The notes below the pieces were generated by a model that saw nothing but the letters and a program-made list of their open reading frames with translations, did no database searches and had not been told where the DNA came from. The position numbers and the translations under genes were made by a program. Of a stretch of 64,000 nucleotides of DNA, positions 23,448 through 32,894 are shown piece by piece. The stretch lies in NCBI GenBank assembly GCA_040219935.1, contig JAVJUA010000003.1:1-64000 (forward strand). Direction: 5' to 3'. Every line of letters starts with the position of its first letter. The stretch's first letter is position 1. Source of the DNA: UBA7803 sp040219935. GTDB taxonomy: Bacteria > Pseudomonadota > Gammaproteobacteria > Pseudomonadales > Azotimanducaceae.

Positions 23448-24764
23448 TCAACCGCCCAGTCGCGCCTGGCCGTCGCCGATGGGTGTGGCATCGATGCCCG
23501 ACCCGGCCGCCTCCAGGGCGACGGCGGGCTCGGTGCGGGCGACGAACACGGCCGCCGACAGGTCGCCGGCCACGTTCAGCACGGTGCGCGACATGTCGAG
23601 GATGCGGTCGACGCCGAGGATGATGGCGATGCCCTCGGGCGGCACGCCGACGCTGGCCAGCACCACCATGATCAGCGGCAGCGACCCGCCGGGTACGCCG
23701 GCGGCGCCGATGGCGGTGATCACCGACAGCAATGCCACCACGAGCTGCTGGCTGAGGGTCAGATCGACACCGAACACCTGGGCCAGGAACAGCACCGTGA
23801 TGCCCTCGTAGAGCGCGGTGCCGTTCATGTTCATGGTGGCGCCCAGCGGCAGCACGAAGCCGGCGATGGCGGGCGGCACCTTCAGCTCGCGCTCGGCCAC
23901 GGCGATGCTGGTGGGCAGGGTGGCGTTGCTCGAGCTGGTGGCGAAGGCGGTGACCAGGCAGGCACGGATACGGCTCCAGAACACCAGCGGGCTCATGCCG
24001 CCGAGCACGCGCACCATGATGGACAGCGTCACCACCGCGTGCACCGCCAGGCCCACCAGCACCAGAGCCACGTAGGTGCCGAGCTGGGCCACCAGATGCC
24101 AGCCGAAGCGGGCGGTCACCATGAAGATCAGCGCGAACACGCCGTAGGGCGCGAGGCGCATGACCAGCTCGATGATCTTCACCACCACGTCGCCGAGCGC
24201 TTCCAGCACCCGGATCATGGGCTGCGCACGTTCACGCGGAATCAGCGCCAGGGCGATGCCGAACATCAGCGCCCAGAAGATGACGGCCAGCATGTCCATG
24301 TTGGCCGCCGCCTGGAACGGATTGCGCGGCACGATGTTGATCAGCATGTCCATGCTGAAGCCGGGCGATCGCGCCTGCATGCCCTCGGCCTGGGTCGAGA
24401 ATGCGTCCAGCAGCTCGTCGCGGGTCCCGGCATCCACCCCGGTGCCGGGCGCGAAGGTGTTCACCAGGGTCAGCCCGAGCACCACCGACAGCGCGGTGGA
24501 GATGAGGAAGTAGCCGAGCGTCTTGCCGCCCACCCGACCCAGGTTTCTGAGATCGCCGAAGCCGGCGACACCCAGCGCGATGGAGGCGAACACCAGCGGC
24601 ACCACGGTCATCAGCAGCAGGCGCAGGAAGATGTTGCCCGCCGGGTCGGCCACGTAGTCGATGAGCCAGTGCAGCCAGGCCGCATCGGGCGCCACGGTGT
24701 GTGCGGCCAGCCCGGCCGCGGCGCCGGCGGCCAGGCCCACCATGATGCGGCTATGGAGACGCAA
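23448..24764 (-). CDS. Dicarboxylate/amino acid:cation symporter (DAACS family)
   Basis: A 438-residue transporter of the GltP/DctA fold. It has eight helices plus two hairpins. Signatures are TAFATSSSNATLPTS (first hairpin, Ser-rich), GATMNMNGTALYEGIT (helix 7 NMDGT-like motif, here NMNGT) and VDRILDMSRTVLNVAGDL near the C-terminus. In DctA/GltP these bind Na+ or H+ and the dicarboxylate. TTG 24764 is chosen, giving the usual short LRLHSRIMVGL lead-in; it lies 8 bp after the esterase stop. It should import a C4-dicarboxylate or acidic amino acid. Confidence 0.92.
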   Translation of the reverse strand: MRLHSRIMVGLAAGAAAGLAAHTVAPDAAWLHWLIDYVADPAGNIFLRLLLMTVVPLVFASIALGVAGFGDLRNLGRVGGKTLGYFLISTALSVVLGLTLVNTFAPGTGVDAGTRDELLDAFSTQAEGMQARSPGFSMDMLINIVPRNPFQAAANMDMLAVIFWALMFGIALALIPRERAQPMIRVLEALGDVVVKIIELVMRLAPYGVFALIFMVTARFGWHLVAQLGTYVALVLVGLAVHAVVTLSIMVRVLGGMSPLVFWSRIRACLVTAFATSSSNATLPTSIAVAERELKVPPAIAGFVLPLGATMNMNGTALYEGITVLFLAQVFGVDLTLSQQLVVALLSVITAIGAAGVPGGSLPLIMVVLASVGVPPEGIAIILGVDRILDMSRTVLNVAGDLSAAVFVARTEPAVALEAAGSGIDATPIGDGQARLGG

Positions 24765-24772
24765 GCCGGCGA

Positions 24773-25531
24773 CTACACCTGGCCGGCCAGCACGGCGCCC
24801 AGATGCCGGTAGACCACGCGGTTTACCACCAGCCCACTGTGGGTGCCGGTCACCTCGACGTTGACGGCCCCCGGGATCGGGCTGGCCGCCGGCGCCACCA
24901 CCGGGTCTTCGGTGGAGTAGATGGCGTACACACGGGTCGATTCGGGCAACGGCTGCAGCAGCTCGTCCAGGTAGGCGCACCCGCATTCGGGAAACGTACA
25001 GCGGGGGCTGAGCAGGCGCATGGCCCGGCGGCCGGCATCCACGACCGTCGGTGCCGCGATGCCCTCGCCCGCCGGCGCGGCGCTGGCGCCGGCCAGGCCT
25101 GTGAAGCCGCTCCGACCGGCGCGCAGCAGCGCCCCCAAAGGCGAACCCAGCGCCACGAAGCAGCGGCAGCGGGCCCCGAGCCGGGCGGCCAGGGCCCGCC
25201 CGAGCATGCCGCCACGGCTGTGCCCGATGATGGCCACCTGGCCGTCGTGGCCGGCGAGCTGCCGGGCCAGGCTGCGCTCCGCCCGGGTCTTGATGCGTTC
25301 CGGGCAGCCGGCGTTCAGCGCGATGTGCGACATCGCGGGACGATAGCCGATGCGCCGCAGCCAGCTCCGCAACGGCTGCAGATACAGATCGTTGCCGAAC
25401 AGCCCGGGCAGCACCAGCACCAGCCCGCCGTCACCGCGAGGCACGCCCTCACCCCGGTACACCGGGTCGGCCTGCAGCGCCCGGTACTCGGACCAGGCGC
25501 GGGACTCACTGACCAGAGACGATTCCGCCAC
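24773..25531 (-). CDS. Alpha/beta hydrolase (lipase/esterase-like)
   Basis: A 252-residue soluble alpha/beta hydrolase. LVLVLPGLFGND lies at the oxyanion position, and the nucleophile elbow VAIIGHSRGGMLG (Ser near 118) follows. The catalytic Asp is probably in YSTEDPVVAP and the His in TGTHSGLVVN. Start is GTG 25531, preceded by AGGAGGAG; the frame is open further upstream but lacks coding character. The short stretch CTFPECGCAYLDELL contains three Cys that might bind a metal. It is the first gene of the long minus-strand run and is divergent from the GPH transporter at 25672. Confidence 0.85.
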   Translation of the reverse strand: MAESSLVSESRAWSEYRALQADPVYRGEGVPRGDGGLVLVLPGLFGNDLYLQPLRSWLRRIGYRPAMSHIALNAGCPERIKTRAERSLARQLAGHDGQVAIIGHSRGGMLGRALAARLGARCRCFVALGSPLGALLRAGRSGFTGLAGASAAPAGEGIAAPTVVDAGRRAMRLLSPRCTFPECGCAYLDELLQPLPESTRVYAIYSTEDPVVAPAASPIPGAVNVEVTGTHSGLVVNRVVYRHLGAVLAGQV

Positions 25532-25671
25532 GTTTCTCCTCCTGAGCCTCCTGTATACGCTTCGGGCCCGCTGCCGCCAACTGCGGCCGCTGCGAACTGT
25601 CCGACGCCCCGTTGTCCACGGTGCGGCCGCTGGGTATCTTCCAAGGCGGGGATCGAGAGCCGGGGGAAGCC

Positions 25672-27246
25672 ATGAACGACGTCGGTGGTGGTGCCGGGAC
25701 GGGCGACAAGCCCCTGTCGCGCTGGGTGCTGGCATCCTACGGCGCGCCGGCGCTGCCGCTGGCCATGGTCGCCCTGCCCATGGCCGTCTACCTGCCCGCC
25801 GTCTATGCCGACTCCCAGGGCTTCGGCCTCGGGCTCGCCTTCGTCGGCCTGGTGATGGTGCTGTCGCGCGTCTTCGACGGCGTTACCGACCCCATCATCG
25901 GCTTCGTGTCCGACCGCATGCGCACGCGCTGGGGACGACGCAAGCCGTTCGTGCTGCTGGGCACGCCGATCTACATCTTCGGCATCTACATGCTGTTCAT
26001 TCCGCCCATCGAGTTCGGCGAGGTGACGTTCCTCGGCATGACCTTCAACTCCGGGTACCCGTGGATGCTGGGCATGCTGGTGATCACCTACATCGGCTCG
26101 ACCATCAAGGACGTGCCCTACAGCGCCTGGGGTGCGGAGCTGTCGAAGAACTACCACGAGCGCACCCTGGTGACGAGCTGGCGCGAGTTCTTCTCGGTCA
26201 CCGGCTCGCTGATCGGCGCCTTCACGCCGGCCATCATCTTCTTCTTCGGCTACGACAAGCCCCTGGACGCCGTCTACTTCCTGTCGCTGGCCATCGCCTT
26301 CGTGATGCCGGTGCTGATCGCCAACTGCCTGATCTCCACGCCCGAGTTCGCCGCCGTCGAGACCCGCAAGACCCGGCTGCCGCTGCGCGAGAGCTTCCGC
26401 TACGTCTGGCAGAACGAGCCCTACCGGAAGCTGGTGATCATCTTTCTGTTCTCCACCATCGGCTCTGCGATGACCAACACGCTGTCGTTCTTCTTCGTCA
26501 AGCACGTGCTGCTGGCGGGCGACCTCTACGGCTTCTACCTGGCGCCCTACTTCGTCTCGCAGATCGTGGCCATACCGCTGTGGTTCAAGCTGTCGCGCCG
26601 CATCGGCAAGCATCGCGCCACCATGTGGGCCATCGGCTGGTACGCGCTGTGGTCGTGCTTCATTCCGCTGATCGCCATCGCCCCCATGGTCTGGTTCGAA
26701 CCTTTCGAGATCGCCCGGCTGCTGTCCTTCCTGCCGGACGACGCCTACGCCGGCGCGGTGGCGTACTTCGAAGGCATCCCCACCGGCAAGTTCCTGTTCT
26801 TCATCATCATCATGTGTCTGAAGGGGTCGGCCATCGGCGCCCTGTCCGCCCTGCCGTACGCCATGGCAGCCGACGTGGTGGACGTGGATTCGGCCCAGAC
26901 CGGCAAGAGCCAGGGCGGCGCCTACTTCTCCATCTGGTCGATGACGCGCAAGCTGGCCTACGCGCTCGGCCTGTTCATCGGCACCAACCTGGTGGTGCTG
27001 TTCGGCTTCGACTCGCTGGCGAATCCGTTCGACACCACCAACACCACGTTCGCGCTGCTCATGCTGGCCATCACCTACTCGGTGATACCGGCGGTGTTCA
27101 AATTCGTCGCCATGCCGCTCCTGTGGAACTACTCGCTCACCGAGGAGCGGGTGCGGGAGATTCAGGCCAGCATCGCCGCGGGCCGGCCCGACCCATCACC
27201 GCCGCCGCCCGGCAGCCCTCAGGCGGTCAACCCGCCGCCCGGGTAG
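25672..27246 (+). CDS. GPH-type MFS transporter (glycoside/pentoside/hexuronide:cation symporter)
   Basis: A 524-residue transporter with 12 helices. The motif A-like DGVTDPIIGFVSDRMRTRWGRRKPF (about 62-86) and a second half with SALPYAMAADVVDVD are typical of GPH/melibiose-type carriers. The N-terminus has 20 hydrophilic residues, then WVLASYGAPALPLAMVALP. It carries an unusual insertion of about 25 residues in the cytoplasmic loop around 340-370 (FEIARLLSFLPDDAYAGAVAYFEG). ATG 25672 has GGGGGAAG upstream. It is a paralogue of the transporter at 9073-10404. Substrate unknown; nearby genes do not encode sugar enzymes. Confidence 0.9.
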   Translation: MNDVGGGAGTGDKPLSRWVLASYGAPALPLAMVALPMAVYLPAVYADSQGFGLGLAFVGLVMVLSRVFDGVTDPIIGFVSDRMRTRWGRRKPFVLLGTPIYIFGIYMLFIPPIEFGEVTFLGMTFNSGYPWMLGMLVITYIGSTIKDVPYSAWGAELSKNYHERTLVTSWREFFSVTGSLIGAFTPAIIFFFGYDKPLDAVYFLSLAIAFVMPVLIANCLISTPEFAAVETRKTRLPLRESFRYVWQNEPYRKLVIIFLFSTIGSAMTNTLSFFFVKHVLLAGDLYGFYLAPYFVSQIVAIPLWFKLSRRIGKHRATMWAIGWYALWSCFIPLIAIAPMVWFEPFEIARLLSFLPDDAYAGAVAYFEGIPTGKFLFFIIIMCLKGSAIGALSALPYAMAADVVDVDSAQTGKSQGGAYFSIWSMTRKLAYALGLFIGTNLVVLFGFDSLANPFDTTNTTFALLMLAITYSVIPAVFKFVAMPLLWNYSLTEERVREIQASIAAGRPDPSPPPPGSPQAVNPPPG

Positions 27247-27253
27247 GCCGCGC

Positions 27254-28963
27254 TCAGAGCTCGCGCAGCAGGCGAATGCCCCGGCTGGCGCTGGCGCTGG
27301 ACGCCAGGTTGCGCTTGGCCGACCGGGCATCGGCCACCGAGCCGTCCCAGGAGCCGCCGCGCACGCCCCGGGTCGGGCAGCCGTCGACCTCCAGGGTGGG
27401 CGAGCCGTCGTCAGGGGCGCCGGCGTACTCGGGAATGCCGCACTCCAACACCCACTCGGCCACGTTGCCGAGGATGTCGTGCACGCCCATGGGGTTGGCC
27501 GGGAACGAGGCCACCGGCGCCACCCCGGCGAAGCCGTCGTTGCACTCGGCGACGTCGAAGCCGAGGCGGCGGCGCATGGCCTGATCCGCGACGTTGCCGA
27601 ACCGGCAGAGCCGCTGCGGGTCGTCGCCGAAGAAGTACGCGCTTCGGGATCCGGCCCGGGCCACGTACTCCCACTCCGGCTCGGACAGCAGCCGGTAGCG
27701 CGCGCCGGACTGCTCGCTCAGCCACCGCGCCAGCGCCATGGCGTCAGCCGCCGTGACGTGGGTGACGGGCAGTTGGTCCGCCGCGTCCGCCACGTGGGCG
27801 TCGAGCTCGCGGCCGGTGGCCAGGGCGAAGCGCCGGTACTGGGCCACCGTGATCTCGGTGACCGTGACCGCGAACGGCTCCGTCAGCGCCACCCGCCGCA
27901 CCGGCCGCTCGCTGGGCGGGCCGTCGGCGCTGCCCATGTCGAACTCGCCCGGCGGAACCACCACCAGCTCGGGGCCGACGCCGCCGGACGCCAGCGGGTC
28001 GCGCATGCGGCTGCCCGGCGTCACGTTCATGACCGGCAGCGCCAGCCGCACCGTGGCGCCGGACTCGCCGAGCTGCAGACGCTTGAACTGGCTGCGGTGA
28101 CCCATGGCCGCAGCCCGGACGGCCACCTCCCCCACCGGCAGCCGCATGCCGGGCTCGTAGCGGCGCCGCACCGTGCGCCCGTTCGCCTGCGCCGCGTACT
28201 GCACCTGCACCCGGGCATCGGCCGGGTCGGTGGTCACGGTGAGCACGCCGAACGCGGGCGCCAGCGTCAACCCGTAGCGGTTGTCGCCATAGCGGACCTG
28301 CCATCGCACCGTCTGGGTGACGTAGCCGGGATGGCTGACGCGCACCAGGTACTCGCCGATGGGCAGGCGCACGCCGGGGTGATAGGCGACGTCCGCGTCT
28401 GGCAGCGCGACGGTGGCCTGAGGCGGCTGCACGTCCACCACCAGGCTGCCGTGGGGATCCATGTCGAGCTCGACGCGCAGCTCCTGACGCTGATCCGCTG
28501 TCACCACCACGCGGCGGTCGGCAACCCGCCGCTCCGCCATACCGAGCACCACCTCGCGCTCGCCGGATGGCAGGGTCAGCAGCAGCGGCGTCTGCCCGGG
28601 ATGACGCACCCCGTCGACCTCCACCCACGCGCCCCGCGGGTTGGAGTAGATCACCAGGGTGCCGGTGCCCGGATCCAGCGCCAGACTCAGGCGCGTTCGC
28701 TCGCCCGCCGCCAGCACCACCTGCCGGTCGATGATCCGGTAGTGCGAGTGTTCGACCTCGAGGCGGTGCAACCCCGGCGCCAGAACCTGGCGGCGGATGG
28801 GCGTGGTGCCGATCCAGCGGCCGTCGATGCGCACCGCCGCGCCCTCGGGCACGGTGACGATGTCGAGCCGGGCCGTGGCCAGATGCTGATACGCGAGATA
28901 AGCAGCGGCCGCGGCCATCGCCATGGCCGCAAACCACCAGCCCGCGTGTCTGCGTGTCGGCAC
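27254..28963 (-). CDS. Membrane-anchored PEGA repeat protein with SUMF1-like domain
   Basis: A 569-residue protein. A single membrane segment (about 10-26) is followed by PEGA-type beta repeats (about 33-345). Their marks are VPEGAAVRIDGRWIGTTPI, GAWVEVDGVRHPGQTPL and related segments. The C-terminal domain (about 350-569) is SUMF1/FGE-sulfatase-like: LVVVPPGEFDMGS, PVTHVTAADAMALARWLSE, and RGVRGGSWDGS. The two catalytic Cys expected after the GGSW motif in formylglycine-generating enzymes are absent, so it is not an active FGE by that mechanism. Start GTG 28963 has GGAGGC upstream; ATG 29014 would overlap the divergent gene. It is probably periplasmic and carbohydrate- or protein-binding. 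Confidence 0.85.
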   Translation of the reverse strand: MPTRRHAGWWFAAMAMAAAAAYLAYQHLATARLDIVTVPEGAAVRIDGRWIGTTPIRRQVLAPGLHRLEVEHSHYRIIDRQVVLAAGERTRLSLALDPGTGTLVIYSNPRGAWVEVDGVRHPGQTPLLLTLPSGEREVVLGMAERRVADRRVVVTADQRQELRVELDMDPHGSLVVDVQPPQATVALPDADVAYHPGVRLPIGEYLVRVSHPGYVTQTVRWQVRYGDNRYGLTLAPAFGVLTVTTDPADARVQVQYAAQANGRTVRRRYEPGMRLPVGEVAVRAAAMGHRSQFKRLQLGESGATVRLALPVMNVTPGSRMRDPLASGGVGPELVVVPPGEFDMGSADGPPSERPVRRVALTEPFAVTVTEITVAQYRRFALATGRELDAHVADAADQLPVTHVTAADAMALARWLSEQSGARYRLLSEPEWEYVARAGSRSAYFFGDDPQRLCRFGNVADQAMRRRLGFDVAECNDGFAGVAPVASFPANPMGVHDILGNVAEWVLECGIPEYAGAPDDGSPTLEVDGCPTRGVRGGSWDGSVADARSAKRNLASSASASRGIRLLREL

Positions 28964-29012
28964 GGCGCCTCCGCCCGGGTAAGCTTGGCCGCTCAGGCCA
29001 AAAGGGGGCAGC

Positions 29013-29444
29013 ATGGACTTATCGCGGTATCAGGACCAGCGCGTCATCGACGCTGCGCTGGCGGAGCGCACCATCGCCGTGGTCGGCCTGTCGTCCAATC
29101 CGGCGCGGGACAGCCACCAGGTGGCCGCCTACCTGCAGGCCCACGGCTACCACATCGTGCCGGTCAACCCCAACGAGACTGCCGTACTCGGCGAAACCAG
29201 CTACCCGAGCCTGGCCGACATTCCCGCCGAGGCCGGCCCCATCGGCGTGGTGGATGTGTTCCGCGACAGCGCCGCGGTGCCCGCCATCGCCCGCGAAGCG
29301 GTAGCCATCGGCGCACGCCATCTGTGGCTGCAACTCGGGGTGGTGAGTGAGGAAGGCATCCGCATAGCCGCCGACGCGGGCCTCGGCGTCGTCGCCGACC
29401 GCTGCATCAAGGTGGAGCATCGCCTCAGCCACCCGGCCGGCTGA
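29013..29444 (+). CDS. CoA-binding domain protein (YccU-like)
   Basis: A 143-residue single-domain protein. The Rossmann glycine-rich turn is TIAVVGLSSNPARDSHQVAAYLQAHGYHIVPVNP (about 20-53), followed by VDVFRDSAAVPAIAREA and LWLQLGVVSEE. These are the CoA-binding domain blocks known from succinyl-CoA synthetase alpha and from stand-alone YccU proteins, whose role is not settled. ATG 29013 is 50 bp from the divergent SUMF1-like gene start at 28963, so promoters must overlap. No operon partner on the plus strand. Confidence 0.88.
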   Translation: MDLSRYQDQRVIDAALAERTIAVVGLSSNPARDSHQVAAYLQAHGYHIVPVNPNETAVLGETSYPSLADIPAEAGPIGVVDVFRDSAAVPAIAREAVAIGARHLWLQLGVVSEEGIRIAADAGLGVVADRCIKVEHRLSHPAG

Positions 29445-29464
29445 GGCGAGCGGCTGGACCGACG

Positions 29465-30856
29465 CTATACCCCCGACGCCGCGCGGGCGGCCGCGCAGAA
29501 GGCGGCGACCGCCTCGCGCAGATCGCGGCGCCGCTGCTCCCCCGTGCTCTCGCTGAAGCAGAACGACAGCCGGAGCTGGTCGAGGCCGGCGCGCGGGTTC
29601 CGCTCCCGGGCGTCGCGCGGATAGAAGTCATACATGGGGATCACCACCACGCCGTGGTCGGAGACCAGGCGCGACACCAGGGCGTCGTCGGTGCGCACCT
29701 CGGGTGAGTGGAAGGTGAACACCGAGAAGAACCCGGCCGCCGGCCGCGTCCAGTGGAACAGCGACGGCCAGCGTCCGAGCTCGGCCTCGAGGCCGTCGAG
29801 CATGATCTGGCGGTTCTCGCGGTACACGGTGAGCTTGGTCTCGGCCACGTCCCAGAGCGAGGCGCGCTCGCGGAAGTCGGCGTCGTGCAGCAGCGCCTCG
29901 AAGCCGCGCAGGGCGCCGGGGTTCTGAAACAGAATGTCGGCGCTCGCCTCGGTCAGCGCCAGATCGCGCAGCGGCGCCGTTTCGCCGTTGGCGATGTTGA
30001 GCGTGGCCTCGCTGTACAGGAATCCCACCCGCGGGCCCGGAAAGCCGATCTTCGAGCCGGTGAACAGATGCACCGTCTGCTCCGGGGCGATGGCCAGGAT
30101 CGGCTGCGGCCGCCGGTCCGGCTCGGCGTAGTTGATGTAGAGGTAGGGCGCGTCCTCGACGATGAGGATGCCCTCCTCCCGGGCCACGGCCACCACCGCC
30201 TCACGACGGCGCTGGCTGAAGGAGAATCCGGCGGGATTGTGGCCGTCGGGCACGGTGTAGTAGAACGGCACGTCGTAGCCGGCGGCCCGGGCGGCGCGGA
30301 TCTGCTCGCGCAGCCGGTCCACCAGCGGGCCCTCGTCGTCCAGCTCGACGCTGAAGATGCGGGCGTGCTGACAGAGCCCGGCACGGGCCAGGAACCCGGC
30401 ATAGGTGGGCGCATCGGTGATGTACGCCACCGGCGTGCCCGGACGCTCGAACAGCGAGCAGATCAGGCTGATGCCGCCGCTGGCCCCTACCGTGGGAATC
30501 AACTTCTCCGGGTCGATCTCGAGACCCCAGTCACGGCCGTAGACGCGGGCGAAGACCTGGCGCGTGGTCACCGGGCCCAGGGTGTCGGTGTAGGAGAACG
30601 ACTCCCGCAGGTGCTCGGGCAACTGATCGGGGTCGTTCAGCCGCTCGCTCTGCTCGAGATGGCGGAAGTAGGCCGCCTGGTGCTCGAGAAAGCCGCGCGG
30701 ATCGGTCACCTCGGGATGCGGGTAGCCGGCGCCCAGGTGGTGGATCTTCAGGCCCTTTTCCTGGGCCAGCTTGCGCAGCCCCGGCAGCGATGCCGCCATC
30801 TTGCGGGTGACGGACACCGCCTGCCGGCGGATGCGGGGTGCGTCGAGGTTGGTCAT
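29465..30856 (-). CDS. PLP-dependent aminotransferase (class I/II, MocR-like catalytic domain)
   Basis: A 463-residue PLP enzyme. The PLP lysine lies in LFTGSKIGFPGPRVG (about 265-279), and the region YYTVPDGHNPAGFSFSQRRR is typical of MocR-type/KAT-II aminotransferases. SFSYTDTLGPVTTRQ precedes them. The protein lacks the N-terminal winged helix of MocR regulators, so it is an aminotransferase proper. It lies 22 bp after rsgA on the same strand. ATG 30856 is used. The amino donor and acceptor cannot be told from sequence; aromatic or alpha-aminoadipate-type acceptors are plausible for the group. Confidence 0.9.
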   Translation of the reverse strand: MTNLDAPRIRRQAVSVTRKMAASLPGLRKLAQEKGLKIHHLGAGYPHPEVTDPRGFLEHQAAYFRHLEQSERLNDPDQLPEHLRESFSYTDTLGPVTTRQVFARVYGRDWGLEIDPEKLIPTVGASGGISLICSLFERPGTPVAYITDAPTYAGFLARAGLCQHARIFSVELDDEGPLVDRLREQIRAARAAGYDVPFYYTVPDGHNPAGFSFSQRRREAVVAVAREEGILIVEDAPYLYINYAEPDRRPQPILAIAPEQTVHLFTGSKIGFPGPRVGFLYSEATLNIANGETAPLRDLALTEASADILFQNPGALRGFEALLHDADFRERASLWDVAETKLTVYRENRQIMLDGLEAELGRWPSLFHWTRPAAGFFSVFTFHSPEVRTDDALVSRLVSDHGVVVIPMYDFYPRDARERNPRAGLDQLRLSFCFSESTGEQRRRDLREAVAAFCAAARAASGV

Positions 30857-30878
30857 GGCTGTCTCCGAATCGGGCGCG

Positions 30879-31943
30879 TCACGGGTCGCGCCGGTGCTTG
30901 TCCTTCTGAACCTGCCGGACGTGCCGGCCGAACTGGCGGAACCGGGCCCGGCTCTCCGCCAGCGTCTCCCGGCTGCGGGCGTCCTCGCGCCGCATCTTGC
31001 GGTAGCTGTCGACCCGGCGCGGGTCCAGCTCGCCGGCCGCCAGCGCGTCGCGCACGGCGCAGCCGGGCTCCGACTCGTGCTCGCAGTCGCGGAACCGGCA
31101 GCGGGCGGCCAGCGCCTCGACGTCGGCGAACAGCGCCGCGGCGGCGCCGGCATCGACCTCGGCCAGGGCCAGCTCGCGCATGCCGGGATTGTCCACCAGC
31201 AGGCCGCCGTCCGGCAGCCGGTGCAGGGACCGGCCGGTGGTGGTGTGGCGTCCCTTGTCGTCGTCGGCGCGGGCGGCGCCGGTGGCCTGGGCCTCGACCC
31301 CGCACAGGCTGTTCACCAGCGTCGACTTGCCGACCCCGGACGAACCCAGCAGCGCCACGGTGCGGCCCGGGGCGCACCAGGCCCGCACGCCGCCCAGGGA
31401 ATCCGGGTCGCGGGCGTCCACCAGCTCCACGACGATGTCGCGCTTGAGCGCCCGCACCGCGTCCACGAACGCGTCCGGCGTCTCGGCCTGATCCGCCTTG
31501 GTGAGCACCACCACCGGCTCCACCCCCGCGTCCAGCGCCAGCGCCAGATAGCGTTCGAGCCGAGACGGATTGAACTCGTCGTTGCAGGCGCTCACCACGA
31601 ACAGCACGTCGACGTTGGCTGCCATGGGCTGCACCTCGCGCTCGCGGCCGGCGGCCACCCGCTTCAGCAGGCTGCTGCGCTCCAGCAGCCGCAGCACCAC
31701 GGTGGCCGTGGCATCGAGCAGCACCCAGTCGCCGATGGTGGGCCGCTCCTCGGCGCCGAGCTGGTACCAGCGCCCGCCCAGGGTCACCTCCACGGTGGCG
31801 CCGTCCACGGCGACGGAGAGCTGTCGCCGTTGCAGCCCGAGCACGCGGCCGGGCACGGCCTCGGCGGCCTCTTCGGTGCTGAGCTGTCGGGAAAAGAACG
31901 GCTGCCAGCCAAGCTCGGCCAGGGACGCCGTAAGCCCGGTCAC
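30879..31943 (-). CDS. rsgA: Ribosome small subunit-dependent GTPase RsgA
   Basis: A 354-residue circularly permuted GTPase that checks maturation of the 30S decoding centre. An OB fold (about 45-115) is followed by the permuted G-motifs. G4 is VVLTKADQA (near 170), then G1 VALLGSSGVGKSTLVNSL (near 215), a G2-like HTTTGRSL and G3 LLVDNPGMREL. The C-terminal zinc site is CRFRDCEHESEPGC. Start is GTG 31943, 3 bp after the YgjP-like gene stop; upstream frame is shadow. Complete and typical in length. Confidence 0.96.
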   Translation of the reverse strand: MTGLTASLAELGWQPFFSRQLSTEEAAEAVPGRVLGLQRRQLSVAVDGATVEVTLGGRWYQLGAEERPTIGDWVLLDATATVVLRLLERSSLLKRVAAGREREVQPMAANVDVLFVVSACNDEFNPSRLERYLALALDAGVEPVVVLTKADQAETPDAFVDAVRALKRDIVVELVDARDPDSLGGVRAWCAPGRTVALLGSSGVGKSTLVNSLCGVEAQATGAARADDDKGRHTTTGRSLHRLPDGGLLVDNPGMRELALAEVDAGAAAALFADVEALAARCRFRDCEHESEPGCAVRDALAAGELDPRRVDSYRKMRREDARSRETLAESRARFRQFGRHVRQVQKDKHRRDP

Positions 31944-31945
31944 GG

Positions 31946-32758
31946 TCAGTCCTGCAGCAGCACGGGCAGGTACAGGTCGAGTTCCGACCGCCGCGCCTCC
32001 CAATCCGGCATGTACCGCTCCATCAGGGCATAGAACCGGGAGCTGTGGTCGTAGTGGCGCAGGTGACACAGCTCATGCAGGGTCACGTAGGCGATCAGCC
32101 GCGGCGGCGTCTTGATCAGATGCGTGTTGAGCGAGATGCGGCCGTACAGGCTGCAGCTTCCCCACTGGCTGCGCATGAAGCGATGCCGCCAGGTGGGGAC
32201 ACGCCCCTTGAGCCAGGGCAGGCGCCGCCGCCAGGACGCCATCTGCGCGGCGAAGCGCAGATCGGCCTCGCGCCGGTACCAGTCGGCCACCAGGGCGCGC
32301 ACCCGCACGTTGCCGAGCAGGTTCATGACGTCGCCGGGCTCGTGGCGCCGCAGGGTCACCTGCAGCCGCCCATGACTGGGGCCGGCCGCGAACAGGCCGA
32401 GCTGCCGGGAGGCCGCCGCCTGGCGGGGCTTCAGGGTCACGTCGTCGTCACGGCCGCTCTTGATGGTGAGCTCGTAGGGGTCACCGAGGTAGTGCAGCCG
32501 CTCCCCTTCGGCGTAGGACAGGCACGCGGTCAGCCCGTCGCTGCCGGCCACCTTGTCGAGGCGGCTGCGCAGCCAGCGCCGATGCTGGCGGATCATCGAC
32601 CGGATCTCGGCCACCGTGGCGTCCACGGGCGCCTCGACGATCACGTAGCCGGAAGGGTCGAACGCCAGCCCCATGCGCGTGCGCCGCCGCGGGCTGCGGC
32701 GCACCTCCACGGGTATGGACTCGATGAGCCGGCGCTCCGGCAGCAGGGTCTGATTCAT
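31946..32758 (-). CDS. YgjP-type zinc metallopeptidase (DUF45/WLM-like)
   Basis: A 270-residue YgjP-family protein. The metal site is YVTLHELCHLRHYDHSSRFYALM near residue 225, with HExxH and a downstream His; MRSQWGSCSLYGRISLN precedes it and is a family signature. Members are predicted zinc hydrolases related to SprT/M48. It is followed after 3 bp by rsgA, so they share a transcript. ATG 32758 is used. The N-terminal VRRSPRRRTRMGLAFDPSG is the usual family opening. Confidence 0.9.
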   Translation of the reverse strand: MNQTLLPERRLIESIPVEVRRSPRRRTRMGLAFDPSGYVIVEAPVDATVAEIRSMIRQHRRWLRSRLDKVAGSDGLTACLSYAEGERLHYLGDPYELTIKSGRDDDVTLKPRQAAASRQLGLFAAGPSHGRLQVTLRRHEPGDVMNLLGNVRVRALVADWYRREADLRFAAQMASWRRRLPWLKGRVPTWRHRFMRSQWGSCSLYGRISLNTHLIKTPPRLIAYVTLHELCHLRHYDHSSRFYALMERYMPDWEARRSELDLYLPVLLQD

Positions 32759-32894
32759 GGCCGGATGAGGCTAGCGAGTTTTCCATCGGCCCGCTAGAGG
32801 CTCCGACGTTTTCCCCTGCATTTCGCCGCGGCATTTCACTCCCGGGCGGCTTCTGGTTTATGTTGCCAGGCCTGAATCGGGCCGGGAGGGTGCC

